NCBI RefSeq assembly: GCF_963973895.1
Contig: NZ_CAXBBF010000001.1
DNA: 64,000 nt
Strand: one strand, 5' to 3'
Source of the DNA: Porticoccus sp950063125
GTDB lineage: Bacteria > Pseudomonadota > Gammaproteobacteria > Pseudomonadales > Porticoccaceae
The position numbers were made by a program, and so were the translations under genes. The notes under the pieces were generated by a model, which saw only the letters and a program-made list of their open reading frames with translations, was not told where the DNA came from and did no database searches. Of the stretch, positions 18,187 to 26,460 are shown one piece after another; position 1 is the stretch's first letter, and the number at the start of each line of letters is the position of its first letter.

Positions 18187-19167
18187 ATGACTGACGTCAA
18201 GGTGATTCCGCCACAGCGTACCCGCCGTATTGCCCAGGGGGAAAAACTGCGCAGCGCCGATAAGGTGGAGCGGATACCCGTAAAAGTAATCCCGACAGAA
18301 ACCTACCAGCGCAAACCGGACTGGATGCGAATCAGGGTGTCATCATCGCCGCGTGTTCAGGAAATCAAGGATATTCTGCGCAAGCACACACTGGCGACGG
18401 TCTGTGAAGAGGCCGCCTGTCCGAATCTCAGTGAGTGTTTCAGCCACGGTACGGCCACCTTTATGATCATGGGTGAAATCTGTACCCGTCGCTGTCCGTT
18501 CTGTGATGTCGGCCACGGCAAGCCCAATCCCCTGGATGCTGCCGAGCCGGTTAATCTGGCCCGCGCCATTCAGGAAATGCAGTTGCGCTATGTGGTGATT
18601 ACGTCGGTGGATCGGGACGATCTCCGCGATGGAGGCGCGCAACATTTTGCGGACTGTATCCGTGAATCCCGGTTGCTCAGCCCCGATCTCAAAGTGGAAG
18701 TGCTGGTGCCGGATTTTCGGGGTCGCATGGAGCCGGCCCTGGCGATTCTCTCCGACACCCCCCCCGATGTATTCAATCACAATATGGAAACCATTCCCCG
18801 CCTCTATCGTGAAGCGAGACCCGGTGCCAATTATCAGTGGTCGCTCAAACTGCTACAGGAATACAAGCGGCTCAACCCCGGTATCCCCACCAAATCCGGT
18901 CTGATGGTGGGGCTCGGTGAAACACGGGAGGAACTGCTGAGCACCTTGGACGATCTCCGTGCCCATGATGTGGATATGCTGACGGTGGGGCAGTACTTGC
19001 AGCCCTCCAAAAATCACCTGCCGGTAGACCGTTTTGTGCACCCGGATGAGTTTGCCGAGTATGCCGAGTACGCTCGCCGGATTGGTTTCAGCCAGGTAGC
19101 CTCCGGCCCGTTGGTGCGCTCTTCCTATCATGCGGATAAACAGGCCAGAGGCGAGGCCGTCCAATAA
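18187..19167 (+). CDS. lipA: Lipoyl synthase
   Basis: 326 aa. Auxiliary cluster ligands are Cys73, Cys78 and Cys84 (CEEAACPNLSEC). The radical-SAM triad is Cys99, Cys103 and Cys106 (CTRRCPFC). A C-terminal RSSYHA segment carries the conserved Ser. It inserts two sulfurs into octanoyl-lysine using S-adenosylmethionine. It lies 53 bp after lipB and probably belongs to the same transcription unit. Confidence 0.97.
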   Translation: MTDVKVIPPQRTRRIAQGEKLRSADKVERIPVKVIPTETYQRKPDWMRIRVSSSPRVQEIKDILRKHTLATVCEEAACPNLSECFSHGTATFMIMGEICTRRCPFCDVGHGKPNPLDAAEPVNLARAIQEMQLRYVVITSVDRDDLRDGGAQHFADCIRESRLLSPDLKVEVLVPDFRGRMEPALAILSDTPPDVFNHNMETIPRLYREARPGANYQWSLKLLQEYKRLNPGIPTKSGLMVGLGETREELLSTLDDLRAHDVDMLTVGQYLQPSKNHLPVDRFVHPDEFAEYAEYARRIGFSQVASGPLVRSSYHADKQARGEAVQ

Positions 19168-19195
19168 CCTTCGGTCTTAAAAATGGATATAACCC

Positions 19196-19990
19196 ATGCA
19201 ACACCCCCGCCTGCTCGATATCCGCAATGCCACGGTATTTCGGGATAATAAAAAAGTTTTCGATCGTTTTTCACTGGCGGTTGAGCAGGGCCAGAGTACG
19301 GCGATTATCGGCCCCAACGGTGCCGGCAAAAGTACGCTGCTAAAGCTGCTGACCCGGGAACTCTACCCAGTAGTGAAAGAGGATTCCTGGGTCCGGATAC
19401 TCGGTCAGGATCGGCCGGTGCTCTGGGAGTTGAGGGAAAAAATCGGCCTTGTCTCTGCTGACCTGCAACAGGGATTTGTCCCGGAAGTCAGCGGTCTGGG
19501 CGTTGTGGTATCCGGGCTGCACAACTCCATTGGTCTGTTCCACTATCAGCAAGTCACGGAGGCGCAGCTGGAACAGGGCCGGACTGTGCTACAGGAGCTG
19601 GGGGTGGCTGAGCTGGTCAATCGTCCCTACCGTCAGATGTCGACCGGACAGCAGCGCCGTTGCCTGTTGGGTCGGGCGCTGATTCATCGCCCGGATCATC
19701 TGATTCTCGACGAGCCCACCAGCGGTCTCGATCTGAATGCAACCTACCATTATCTGGACGCCATCAGGCAGTTGGCCCAACAGGGCAAAACCATTCTGTT
19801 GGCCACCCACCACATCCATGAGATTCCCCCGGAAATCCAGCGGGTAGTATTCATGGCCAATGGCAGGGTTGTAGCAGATGATGCCAAGGAAGAACTGCTG
19901 ACTGATGCGCGTCTATCTGAATTATTTGCCATGCCTCTAAAGGTGAGTTTTTCCCAGGGGTTCTATCAGGTCTTGCCAGCCCGGGCGTAG
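19196..19990 (+). CDS. Stand-alone ABC-type ATPase, ModF-like
   Basis: 264 aa, one ATP-binding cassette. Walker A is GPNGAGKS (39-46), signature MSTGQQRR (148-155), Walker B HLILDEP (168-174), and a switch histidine lies in LLATHH. There is no membrane permease or binding protein nearby, so it is an orphan ATPase. The sequence most resembles the molybdenum/ModF-type COG1119 group, but the substrate, if any, is unknown. It starts 28 bp after lipA. Confidence 0.8.
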   Translation: MQHPRLLDIRNATVFRDNKKVFDRFSLAVEQGQSTAIIGPNGAGKSTLLKLLTRELYPVVKEDSWVRILGQDRPVLWELREKIGLVSADLQQGFVPEVSGLGVVVSGLHNSIGLFHYQQVTEAQLEQGRTVLQELGVAELVNRPYRQMSTGQQRRCLLGRALIHRPDHLILDEPTSGLDLNATYHYLDAIRQLAQQGKTILLATHHIHEIPPEIQRVVFMANGRVVADDAKEELLTDARLSELFAMPLKVSFSQGFYQVLPARA

Positions 19991-20034
19991 GCCACCATAA
20001 TTCCGCCTTTTTGAAAATCAGGGGTAATCCAACC

Positions 20035-20517
20035 ATGAAAATAAATGATAATTGCGTGGTGATGTTCCACTATTCCATGACCGATGAAGCCGGCGATCTG
20101 GTGGAAACGTCCAGAGAGGGTGAGCCTACAGCTTACCTGCACGGCCATCGCAACATGATCGAGACCCTTGAGGCTGCGATGCTTGGTAAAGAGGCTGGTG
20201 AAACGTTCTCTGTGACGCTACCTCCGGAACTGGCTTATGGCCGGCTTCGGTCTCAGAGTGTAATGCGAGTTTCCGCCAAGAATCTGAAGTTTGAGGGAAA
20301 GCTTGAACCCGGTATGACCGTGCCGTTGATGACCAATGAGGGGTTACGCCCGGTTACCGTGGTCAAAGTCGGCAAATTCAATGTGGACATTGACACCAAC
20401 CATCCGCTGGCGGGCAAAACCCTGACCTTTGATGTTGAGATTGTTGCGGTCCGCGAAGCAACCCAGGATGAAATTGGTCACGGGCACGCCCACGGTGCCG
20501 GTGGTCACCATCACTGA
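20035..20517 (+). CDS. slyD: FKBP-type peptidyl-prolyl isomerase, SlyD-like (first copy)
   Basis: 160 aa from ATG 20035 (GGGG upstream); an in-frame TTG 24 nt earlier is less likely. SlyD layout: FKBP half-domain, inserted chaperone flap (about 65-120), the remaining FKBP strand (NHPLAGKTLTFDVEIVAVREAT), then a His-rich metal-binding tail GHGHAHGAGGHHH. SlyD is a prolyl isomerase, chaperone and nickel-binding protein. A second copy of equal length lies at 33304-33786. Confidence 0.9.
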   Translation: MKINDNCVVMFHYSMTDEAGDLVETSREGEPTAYLHGHRNMIETLEAAMLGKEAGETFSVTLPPELAYGRLRSQSVMRVSAKNLKFEGKLEPGMTVPLMTNEGLRPVTVVKVGKFNVDIDTNHPLAGKTLTFDVEIVAVREATQDEIGHGHAHGAGGHHH

Positions 20518-20548
20518 GCAGGTATCCCTTGGCATCGGATAAAATCAA

Positions 20549-20569
20549 TGCCCCCGGTGGTCCGGGGCA
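20549..20569. terminator. Candidate hairpin between convergent genes
   Basis: TGCCCC (20549-20554) pairs with GGGGCA (20564-20569), with further GG/CC pairs inside. It lies between the converging slyD and porin genes. No T-run follows on either strand, so intrinsic termination is uncertain. Confidence 0.35.
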
Positions 20570-20656
20570 CTATCCCAGTAATGCCCGGGTTCTTTGGCCT
20601 GCAGCAGCTTGTGGCAGATATTTTTTTAATTACCCGTGCTGTTTCAAGTTCTGATA

Positions 20657-21835
20657 TCAGTAGTACTGCAAGATCAATCCCAGTGAAACGATGTCGGTGT
20701 CCGTGCCTGCGTAACCACTTGCATTGGCGTTGCCTGTGACGTAGTGCAAGTTGACGGTTGCCTTGTAGCCGTTGATGACGTAGTTCAGGCCCCATTCGGT
20801 GGTATCGCTGGTGTCGGCATCGTCCGGGTCATTTTTCATATAACGTACGTAGGGCTGAAACTGCCCCAAGCCGATTTTTTGCGGGAATAAATAACCCGTC
20901 GTGGCAAAGTAGGAGTCGCCTTTGAAAAGGCAGAAACATTCATCCAGTCCATCAATGGGTGGTGATGCGAATGTGAAATCCCCGTCCATATTCTTGTAGC
21001 CTGCCTCAAAGGTCACCACCCCCCGGTTGTCCAGCACGGTTTCAGAAAAGATATCAAAGGCAAAGCCTGTAAAGTCGCCGGGATCCTGCCTGCTTCCTGT
21101 GGCGTCTTTCTGGCTTTGAAAAGTCAGCGCTGCCGTCAGCAGGTCGCCAGCCTTGCCATAGTGCGTGGCCGCTGTGTAATAGCCCACCAATGGTTCTACA
21201 TTGAGAAAATTATAGGCAATACGGCCTGCATACAGCAGATGGTCGTCTGTGTTGCCGTAGTTATCGGTGCCCTCAAAAATACCCGCCAAGTACTGTACTT
21301 TATCGATGGCGCCAAAGACGACAGCGCCCTCGCTGCGGCCGAGGCGTCCGGCGGGGCCATCGTAGTCCGCGGGGAACAGGGGTTGACGGTACTGGTTCCA
21401 GCTCATGCCGGTGTAGGGACCGTTCAGCCCCGGCCGGTCGGTGGGAACCAGAGTGCGGCCAACCCAGAGGTTAAACTTCGGATCGAGATCAAACTGCAGG
21501 ATCGCATCAATGATCATGACGGAATCACCTTCATATTTCTCGGTGTTGATGCTGAATTTCAAGTGTTCGCTGAGCTGTCCTGCGATGTACAGCCGCATAC
21601 TATCCATCGTGAATTCATTGCTGCCGTCAGTGGCACTGTTTCTGGTGGTGTGCTGCATGCGTATACCACCACCCAGGCTAACCCAAAGCGTATCGCTGTG
21701 TGCCGCTTTTAACCCGGCATAGGCGGGCAGCGCGGTAAAGCTGGCCAGCAGAGAGAGCACTACAAAGGGTGCGTAACTTTTGTGCCATATACGATTTTGG
21801 CGTGCGCGACACCACCAGGCAGTTTTGTTTGCCAT
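20657..21835 (-). CDS. Outer-membrane porin, phosphate-selective porin-like
   Basis: 392 aa with good RBS (GGGGAGAAG). A long N-region and signal peptide end near LPAYA-G (residue 40/41). It has beta-barrel-like alternation, many Gly/Tyr/Asp turns, and a C-terminal strand ending LGLILQYY (terminal aromatic, as needed for BAM insertion). Segments such as FSINTEKYEGD and LWVGRTLVPTDRPGLNGPY resemble the OprO/OprP group, but substrate selectivity cannot be read. Unusually it has a close Cys-x-Cys (DECFCLF) in a presumed extracellular loop. It is transcribed alone. Confidence 0.75.
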   Translation of the reverse strand: MANKTAWWCRARQNRIWHKSYAPFVVLSLLASFTALPAYAGLKAAHSDTLWVSLGGGIRMQHTTRNSATDGSNEFTMDSMRLYIAGQLSEHLKFSINTEKYEGDSVMIIDAILQFDLDPKFNLWVGRTLVPTDRPGLNGPYTGMSWNQYRQPLFPADYDGPAGRLGRSEGAVVFGAIDKVQYLAGIFEGTDNYGNTDDHLLYAGRIAYNFLNVEPLVGYYTAATHYGKAGDLLTAALTFQSQKDATGSRQDPGDFTGFAFDIFSETVLDNRGVVTFEAGYKNMDGDFTFASPPIDGLDECFCLFKGDSYFATTGYLFPQKIGLGQFQPYVRYMKNDPDDADTSDTTEWGLNYVINGYKATVNLHYVTGNANASGYAGTDTDIVSLGLILQYY

Positions 21836-22000
21836 GTCTTCTCCCCATTTTTATCGCTGTTATTCTAGTCTTGGGATTATATAGGCTGGGTTGCAGCAAA
21901 GACTAATTTACCCCCCAGGGATTTTTTTGATTTGCCGACTGAGCGGTAGCCTGTCGCCGGTATTATGAAACTGTGCTCTCATCCGACAATGTTTATACGG

Positions 22001-22402
22001 TTATTCGAGAAACACCCTGTCATCACCCAGAAATTCTGGTGCCTGCACCGAAAGTGCCTTGAGCGGCACTGATGACGTGGTCTTTACCCCGTGGGCTGTC
22101 CCTTCCGGTACCTTGATAAAATCCCCGGGCCCCACTGCAAATTCCTCTTCACCCAGTCGCATCAAGCCGGTTCCCTCAAGAATATAAATCGTTTCTGTGT
22201 GGGTGAGGTGTTTGTGCAAAGGTACAAATTGTTTCACAAACACGATGAAATCCGAGGCATGTCGGTCACTGCTCAGTTTTTCCACGTGGATATTGACCAG
22301 GTTTTCTGGCGGCTGGATATCGGCAATAGACAGCTTGCCAGCGTTTGCCTGAATGAAGCTCAGCAGTGTCAGTGTCAGTGTCAGTACAAAAGGAAATTTC
22401 AT
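22001..22402 (-). CDS. Exported small cupin-domain protein
   Basis: 133 aa with a signal peptide (MKFPFVLTLTLTLLSFIQANA). A single cupin barrel shows motif 1 (HKHLTHTETIYILEGTG, metal-type His residues) and motif 2 (GDFIKVPEGTAHGV). The hydrophobic core of the signal peptide is coded by an in-frame 6-bp tandem repeat (22364-22381). Function unknown; a periplasmic metal-binding or dioxygenase-like role is possible. It stands alone on the minus strand. Confidence 0.75.
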   Translation of the reverse strand: MKFPFVLTLTLTLLSFIQANAGKLSIADIQPPENLVNIHVEKLSSDRHASDFIVFVKQFVPLHKHLTHTETIYILEGTGLMRLGEEEFAVGPGDFIKVPEGTAHGVKTTSSVPLKALSVQAPEFLGDDRVFLE

Positions 22403-22510
22403 GATGAATACCCTGTTTCAAATGGGCCATTTTTCTGTGGTGGCTGAATCCGAACAGGTCGCTGACTGTCAGGGTTGCCCCTGTGATTTGGCCAGCCCAG
22501 CCAGTGTTTG

Positions 22511-22861
22511 TTACTTGTCCTGCCAAATCCGCCTGATGGGTTCACCAAAGTCATCATAAATAATGGTTTCTTTTGGTCGGCCCCTGGTGGTTCTGTGAGG
22601 TGACGGTTTTTTGGGACGTCGGGAGTCCAAAGCGGCCAGCACTTCAGGCACGGGCGTGCGTTCAGCCTTTGGCTGATTGAAAAAGACGGTCGGCAGGCTC
22701 TCACAAGCATTCTCCCGACCGCTGATACCGCGAGGGATCTGCTGGATTTCGCCACCCTGTTTGAGGTAGTTGTCTACCTGTTGCTGCAGCTGGCGACGAA
22801 GTTGCGATTTGGTGGGTAATTTATTCACGGAACTCGCTTTGTTACAAATAGATGCGCCCAT
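22511..22861 (-). CDS. Small basic conserved hypothetical protein
   Basis: 116 aa from ATG 22861, which follows the rnm stop by one base (TAAcATG), so translation is probably coupled. A GTG at 22828 (NKLPTKSQLRRQL) is an alternative start. The visible core is QLQQQVDNYLKQGGEIQQIPRGISG, split by a low-complexity basic stretch (RRPKKPSPHRTTRGRP) and ending DDFGEPIRRIWQDK. The YLKQGGEIQQI segment recalls the FL-x-x-GG-x-V motif of SutA-type RNA polymerase-binding proteins, but this is only a resemblance. I do not assign a function. Confidence 0.6.
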   Translation of the reverse strand: MGASICNKASSVNKLPTKSQLRRQLQQQVDNYLKQGGEIQQIPRGISGRENACESLPTVFFNQPKAERTPVPEVLAALDSRRPKKPSPHRTTRGRPKETIIYDDFGEPIRRIWQDK

Positions 22862-22862
22862 G

Positions 22863-23684
22863 TTACCAGTGTTGCCAAACCGGTTGGCACTGTTCGGGCA
22901 GGGCTGGAAAGCGACCCAGCTCCGCCCAGGGTTGTCCCGGTTGATGAAAGTCTGAGCCACAGGATGCGAGAAGTTGTTTTTGCTGGCAGATAACGGCCAG
23001 GTCTCTGGTGGTGTTGGGCATCTGCTTACCGGACACCACTTCCATACCCTGGCCGCCGACAGCGATAAAATCGTCCACCAATGCGATCAGTTTGGTGCGG
23101 GTAAGGTCATACTTAACCGGGTGTGCCAGCACTGCTGTCCCACTAGCATCCCGGATCCATGCCACTATTTGCGCTATATCGGCCCAGCACTGCTTTATAT
23201 CGCCCGGCTTGCCGGCTCCGAGGTATTTTTTGAAGGCTTGCTTGAAGTTGTTAACCGCACCGATATTCACCAGATGCTGGGCAAAATGGGGGCGGCCCAG
23301 GTTGTCGTTGCCGGCGACGGCCGTGGCTCCCGCCAATGCATCCTGAAATCCTGCCTGTTGCAGTTTCTCGGCAATACGTTCGGCCCTGAGTCGGCGGGCA
23401 TGTTGCTGAAACCGGACACCGGCCTGCAGTGCTTCACTATGGATGTCGACATTGAGGCCCAGTATATGCACCCCGATCTTTTGCCATTGGCTGGAAAATT
23501 CCACAGCTGGAATTACCTGGAGAGATTGAGCTGTGCAACGCTCCAGCTGTTGCCAGGCGGCGATGCTGTCGTGGTCGGTAACCGCCAGCACATCGACGCC
23601 CGCCTCAACAGCCAGATTCACCAGTTCGGTGGGTGATAGGGTGCCATCGGAGCAGGTGGTGTGGCTGTGCAGGTCAAATATCAT
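22863..23684 (-). CDS. rnm: PHP-domain 5'-3' exoribonuclease RNase AM (YciV)
   Basis: 273 aa PHP-family metalloenzyme. Metal ligands show as DLHSHTTCSDG (from residue 4), TDHDS, GRPHFA, AHPVKY and GSDFH. In Escherichia coli this protein (YciV/RNase AM) trims 5' ends of rRNAs and hydrolyses nucleoside 3',5'-bisphosphates. The ATG is only 6 nt after a TATAAT on the minus strand with no Shine-Dalgarno, so the mRNA may be leaderless. It is divergent from sprT. Confidence 0.88.
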   Translation of the reverse strand: MIFDLHSHTTCSDGTLSPTELVNLAVEAGVDVLAVTDHDSIAAWQQLERCTAQSLQVIPAVEFSSQWQKIGVHILGLNVDIHSEALQAGVRFQQHARRLRAERIAEKLQQAGFQDALAGATAVAGNDNLGRPHFAQHLVNIGAVNNFKQAFKKYLGAGKPGDIKQCWADIAQIVAWIRDASGTAVLAHPVKYDLTRTKLIALVDDFIAVGGQGMEVVSGKQMPNTTRDLAVICQQKQLLASCGSDFHQPGQPWAELGRFPALPEQCQPVWQHW

Positions 23685-23690
23685 TGTGCG

Positions 23691-23721
23691 ATTATAGCCC
23701 GAGACGGTTTGCGGCTATACT
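23691..23721. promoter_or_regulatory. Divergent back-to-back promoters of rnm and sprT
   Basis: Minus strand: TATAAT (23696-23691), then 6 nt, then the rnm ATG. Plus strand: TATACT (23716-23721), then 6 nt, then the sprT ATG. The two -10 elements lie in an inverted repeat TATAGCC (23693-23699) / GGCTATA (23713-23719) with a 13-bp spacer. Neither side has a recognisable -35 or Shine-Dalgarno. Both transcripts are predicted to start at or next to the ATG. Confidence 0.5.
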
Positions 23722-23727
23722 GTGCGG

Positions 23728-24249
23728 ATGAAATATATTACCCCGATCAGTGAGCGACAGCGTCTTCAGGTTGTGGAGAGGACGGCTGGCTTCATCCGGC
23801 GCGGCAGTATATTGTTTGACCGGAAATTTGCTGAGATACCGGTAGTCTTTGATCTGAGTGGTGGTACGGCGGGGATGTATCGGGTCAGGGATACCCGGCG
23901 GGTTATTCGCTATAACCCGTGGATTTTCGCCAAATATTTTGATGACAGTATGGCGGTGACTGTGCCCCATGAGGTGGCCCACTATCTGGTGGACTGCCTG
24001 CACGGTATCGGCAGGGTACGACCCCATGGCATTCAGTGGCGCGGGATCATGAACGCGTTCGGCGTCGAACCCCGTGCCACCGGGAGCTTTGATTTGGCGG
24101 GTATTCCGATGCGCCGCCAACGGCGTTTTCCCTATCGCTGTGAGTGTTCCACCCACCAACTGGCCACCCGTCGGCACAATAGCGTCCAGCGGGGCGAAGC
24201 GCGCTATCGCTGCCGTGACTGCGGTGAGACACTGACTGCTGCTTCATGA
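23728..24249 (+). CDS. sprT: SprT-family zinc metallopeptidase-like protein
   Basis: 173 aa from ATG 23728. A GTG at 23722 falls immediately after the -10 hexamer and cannot be the usual start. The zinc-protease motif is HEVAH (81-85). The C-terminal part has two cysteine pairs (CECSTHQ, CRDC) forming a zinc ribbon, the SprT-like layout. Related SPRTN proteins digest DNA-protein crosslinks; the bacterial role is less certain. The stop overlaps the next gene (ATGA). Confidence 0.88.
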   Translation: MKYITPISERQRLQVVERTAGFIRRGSILFDRKFAEIPVVFDLSGGTAGMYRVRDTRRVIRYNPWIFAKYFDDSMAVTVPHEVAHYLVDCLHGIGRVRPHGIQWRGIMNAFGVEPRATGSFDLAGIPMRRQRRFPYRCECSTHQLATRRHNSVQRGEARYRCRDCGETLTAAS

Positions 24250-24518
24250 CGCAAGACTGGATTGTCTACATGATTGAAGCCAGTGATGGCTCGCTCTATA
24301 CCGGTATTACCACCGACATCGCCCGGCGTTTTAGTGCACACCAGTCGGGCAAGAGTGGCGCTCGTTATTTTCATCGGGGGCGGTCGCCGGTCAGGGTGGT
24401 CTATACGGAGGGAGCAGATGATCGCAGTGCTGCATCGAAGCGGGAGGCGGCCATCAAAAAACTGTCCCGTTCACAGAAATTACGACTGATCTCTGATCTG
24501 CAGATGAGCTCGCGCTGA
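24246..24518 (+). CDS. GIY-YIG nuclease-family protein, YhbQ-like
   Basis: 90 aa, single GIY-YIG domain. The motif is present as VYMIEASDGSLYTGITTD with the following catalytic Arg (ARRFSAHQSG); a downstream Glu lies in KREAAIKKLSR. Family members such as YhbQ are small nucleases with a possible repair role. It overlaps the sprT stop by 4 bp, so the two are co-expressed. Confidence 0.88.
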   Translation: MTQDWIVYMIEASDGSLYTGITTDIARRFSAHQSGKSGARYFHRGRSPVRVVYTEGADDRSAASKREAAIKKLSRSQKLRLISDLQMSSR

Positions 24519-24546
24519 GATTACTATCTGCTGCTGACCGGTCGTC

Positions 24547-24828
24547 TTACTCGTAGGTGCACAGGTAAGCAGTATCCACGGCTACCTGCAACTGGAAAGC
24601 CCTGTTTGGTGATACCTCGAAGCTCTCTCCGGGTTTAAAGGTCTGCCAGTCATCCTGATCCGGCAGTTTTACTGTCAGTGCGCCGCTGACTACCGTCAGG
24701 GTTTCCTTTTTATTGGGACAGAATTCGTGCTCACCGGGGGCCATGACACCCACCGTGGCAGGCAGGGTTTCGGTCTGGAAGCCAATGGAGACTACCTTGC
24801 CACCAAAATATTCATTAACTTTAAACAT
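24547..24828 (-). CDS. ppnP: Pyrimidine/purine nucleoside phosphorylase PpnP (YaiE)
   Basis: 93 aa from ATG 24828 (MFKVNEYFGGKVVSIGF); a longer frame to 24873 is not conserved. The small cupin-fold protein matches PpnP over nearly its whole length (ATVGVMAPGEHEF, VVSGALTVKLP, FQLQVAVDTAYLCTY). It cleaves nucleosides with phosphate to base and ribose-1-phosphate. Convergent with the yhbQ-like gene and divergent from yhiN. Confidence 0.9.
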   Translation of the reverse strand: MFKVNEYFGGKVVSIGFQTETLPATVGVMAPGEHEFCPNKKETLTVVSGALTVKLPDQDDWQTFKPGESFEVSPNRAFQLQVAVDTAYLCTYE

Positions 24829-24922
24829 GGGCTTGCACTCAATAGATTGGCTGGATAACAGCGTTGTCCACAATGGACAGCGTTACTGGCCGCTATAGTA
24901 CCTGCAGTCGGCGACCGATAGA

Positions 24923-26140
24923 ATGCGTGCTTTGTGGATTTTTACAGGCACAGCTTTGAACCAGTGGGATGTGATTGTTATCGGTGCCGGTGCCGCGGGG
25001 TTGATGTCCGCTATGGTTGCAGGTCAGCGTGGGCGCAGGGTTCTGTTGCTGGAGCGGGCCAACAGGGCGGGCAAGAAAATCCTGATGTCGGGTGGCGGCC
25101 GTTGTAATTTCACGAATCTGTATGTGGAGCCTGAGCACTTTCTCTCTGCCAACCCACATTTCTGCAAATCGGCGTTGAGTTGTTATACCCAGTGGGATTT
25201 TATCGAGCTGGTGAACAGGCACGGTATTCCCTACCACGAGAAAACCCTCGGCCAGTTGTTTTGTGATAACAGCTCCCGGGATATTCTCGACATGTTGCTG
25301 GCGGAAGCCGAGCAGGTCGGGGTGGTGTTGAAAACCGGCATTGATATCCGTGAGGTGAAGTCTGACGATAGGTTTCAGGTTGTAACAACTCAGGGGGAAT
25401 TGCAGGCTGACTCATTGGTAGTGGCCTGTGGCGGCCTGTCAGTGCCCACCCTGGGCGGTTCCGACTTCGGTTACCGGCTGGCGAGGCAATTCGGTCACAG
25501 TCTGGTTCCATTGCGGCCAGCACTGGTGCCCTTTACCTTTACCGACGGTTTTAAACTGCTGTCGGAAAAACTCTCCGGTTTGTCAGTGCCCGTCCGTGTG
25601 TCGACGGGTGGACAGTCATTTCTGGAAAATATGCTCTTTACCCACCGGGGTCTCAGCGGTCCGGCCGTGTTGCAGATTTCCAGTTACTGGCGCGAGGAGC
25701 AAACGATACAGGTCGACCTGTTGCCAAATATTGATGCCCAGCAGTGGTTGCTCGAATTGAAAAAAGAACAGCCGAAGGTACTGTTACGCACGCTGTTATC
25801 CCAACCGTTGCCCCGCAAACTGGTGCGGGAGCTGGAGGAGCTTTGGTGGCCGGAACATGCTGACAGGCCATTGGCAGAGTGGCCAGATCACTTGTTGGCG
25901 TCGGTTGCAGGCAACCTGCAGGGTTGGTCGTTGAAGCCTGCGGGTACGGAGGGCTATCGGACTGCGGAAGTGACCCTGGGGGGGGTGGATACGCGCGAGA
26001 TTTCTTCTAAAACCATGGAGAGTCAACGTCAGCCGGGTCTGTTTTTTGTTGGAGAGGTACTTGATGTGACCGGTCATTTGGGTGGTTTCAATTTCCAGTG
26101 GGCCTGGGCATCGGGTGCCGCTGCCGGTCGAGTTGTTTGA
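24923..26140 (+). CDS. yhiN: HI0933-like flavoprotein (YhiN family)
   Basis: 405 aa from ATG 24923, or 394 aa from TTG 24956, where MNQWDVIVIGAGAAGL would match the family start and AGG lies upstream. The FAD-binding GxGxxG is VIGAGAAG. Typical blocks are KILMSGGGRCNFTN, FTQWDF-like YTQWDFIELVN, EKTLGQLFCD, NGTEGYRTAEV-like TEGYRTAEVTLGGVDT and the C-terminal GEVLDVTGHLGGFNFQWAW. A Rossmann-fold oxidoreductase of unknown substrate. Confidence 0.9.
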   Translation: MRALWIFTGTALNQWDVIVIGAGAAGLMSAMVAGQRGRRVLLLERANRAGKKILMSGGGRCNFTNLYVEPEHFLSANPHFCKSALSCYTQWDFIELVNRHGIPYHEKTLGQLFCDNSSRDILDMLLAEAEQVGVVLKTGIDIREVKSDDRFQVVTTQGELQADSLVVACGGLSVPTLGGSDFGYRLARQFGHSLVPLRPALVPFTFTDGFKLLSEKLSGLSVPVRVSTGGQSFLENMLFTHRGLSGPAVLQISSYWREEQTIQVDLLPNIDAQQWLLELKKEQPKVLLRTLLSQPLPRKLVRELEELWWPEHADRPLAEWPDHLLASVAGNLQGWSLKPAGTEGYRTAEVTLGGVDTREISSKTMESQRQPGLFFVGEVLDVTGHLGGFNFQWAWASGAAAGRVV

Positions 26141-26163
26141 TGTGTGTTAAAGGTATTTGAGTG

Positions 26164-26451
26164 ATGATAGAACGTGAAGAGCTGATGCGGGAGACGGCAA
26201 AAATCCCGTGGCAGGAATTGCAGCGGTTTTTTGCCAACGGCTCCACCATTTATGTGTCGCCGGAGCTCGACCTGATCGAGGTTGCCTGGGCAATTTGCCA
26301 GGATAATAAAACCTGTGTTCAAGATTGGTTGGCGGTCGGTCAGGTGGGACAGGTGACCGATCAACAAGCGATGAAGTGGCTGGAAGGCGATGCCCGGGTC
26401 TGGTCGGTGGTGGTAAAACCCTGGGTGCTGGTGCAGCCGATTTCGGACTGA
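26164..26451 (+). CDS. DUF2288 family protein
   Basis: 95 aa from ATG 26164. It has the family features WQELQRFFANGSTIYVSPELDLIEVA in the first half and WSVVVKPWVLVQP at the end. It is a small cytosolic protein of unknown function found in proteobacteria and cyanobacteria. It begins 23 bp after yhiN and probably shares its transcript. Confidence 0.85.
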   Translation: MIEREELMRETAKIPWQELQRFFANGSTIYVSPELDLIEVAWAICQDNKTCVQDWLAVGQVGQVTDQQAMKWLEGDARVWSVVVKPWVLVQPISD

Positions 26452-26460
26452 CCTGTCTGG

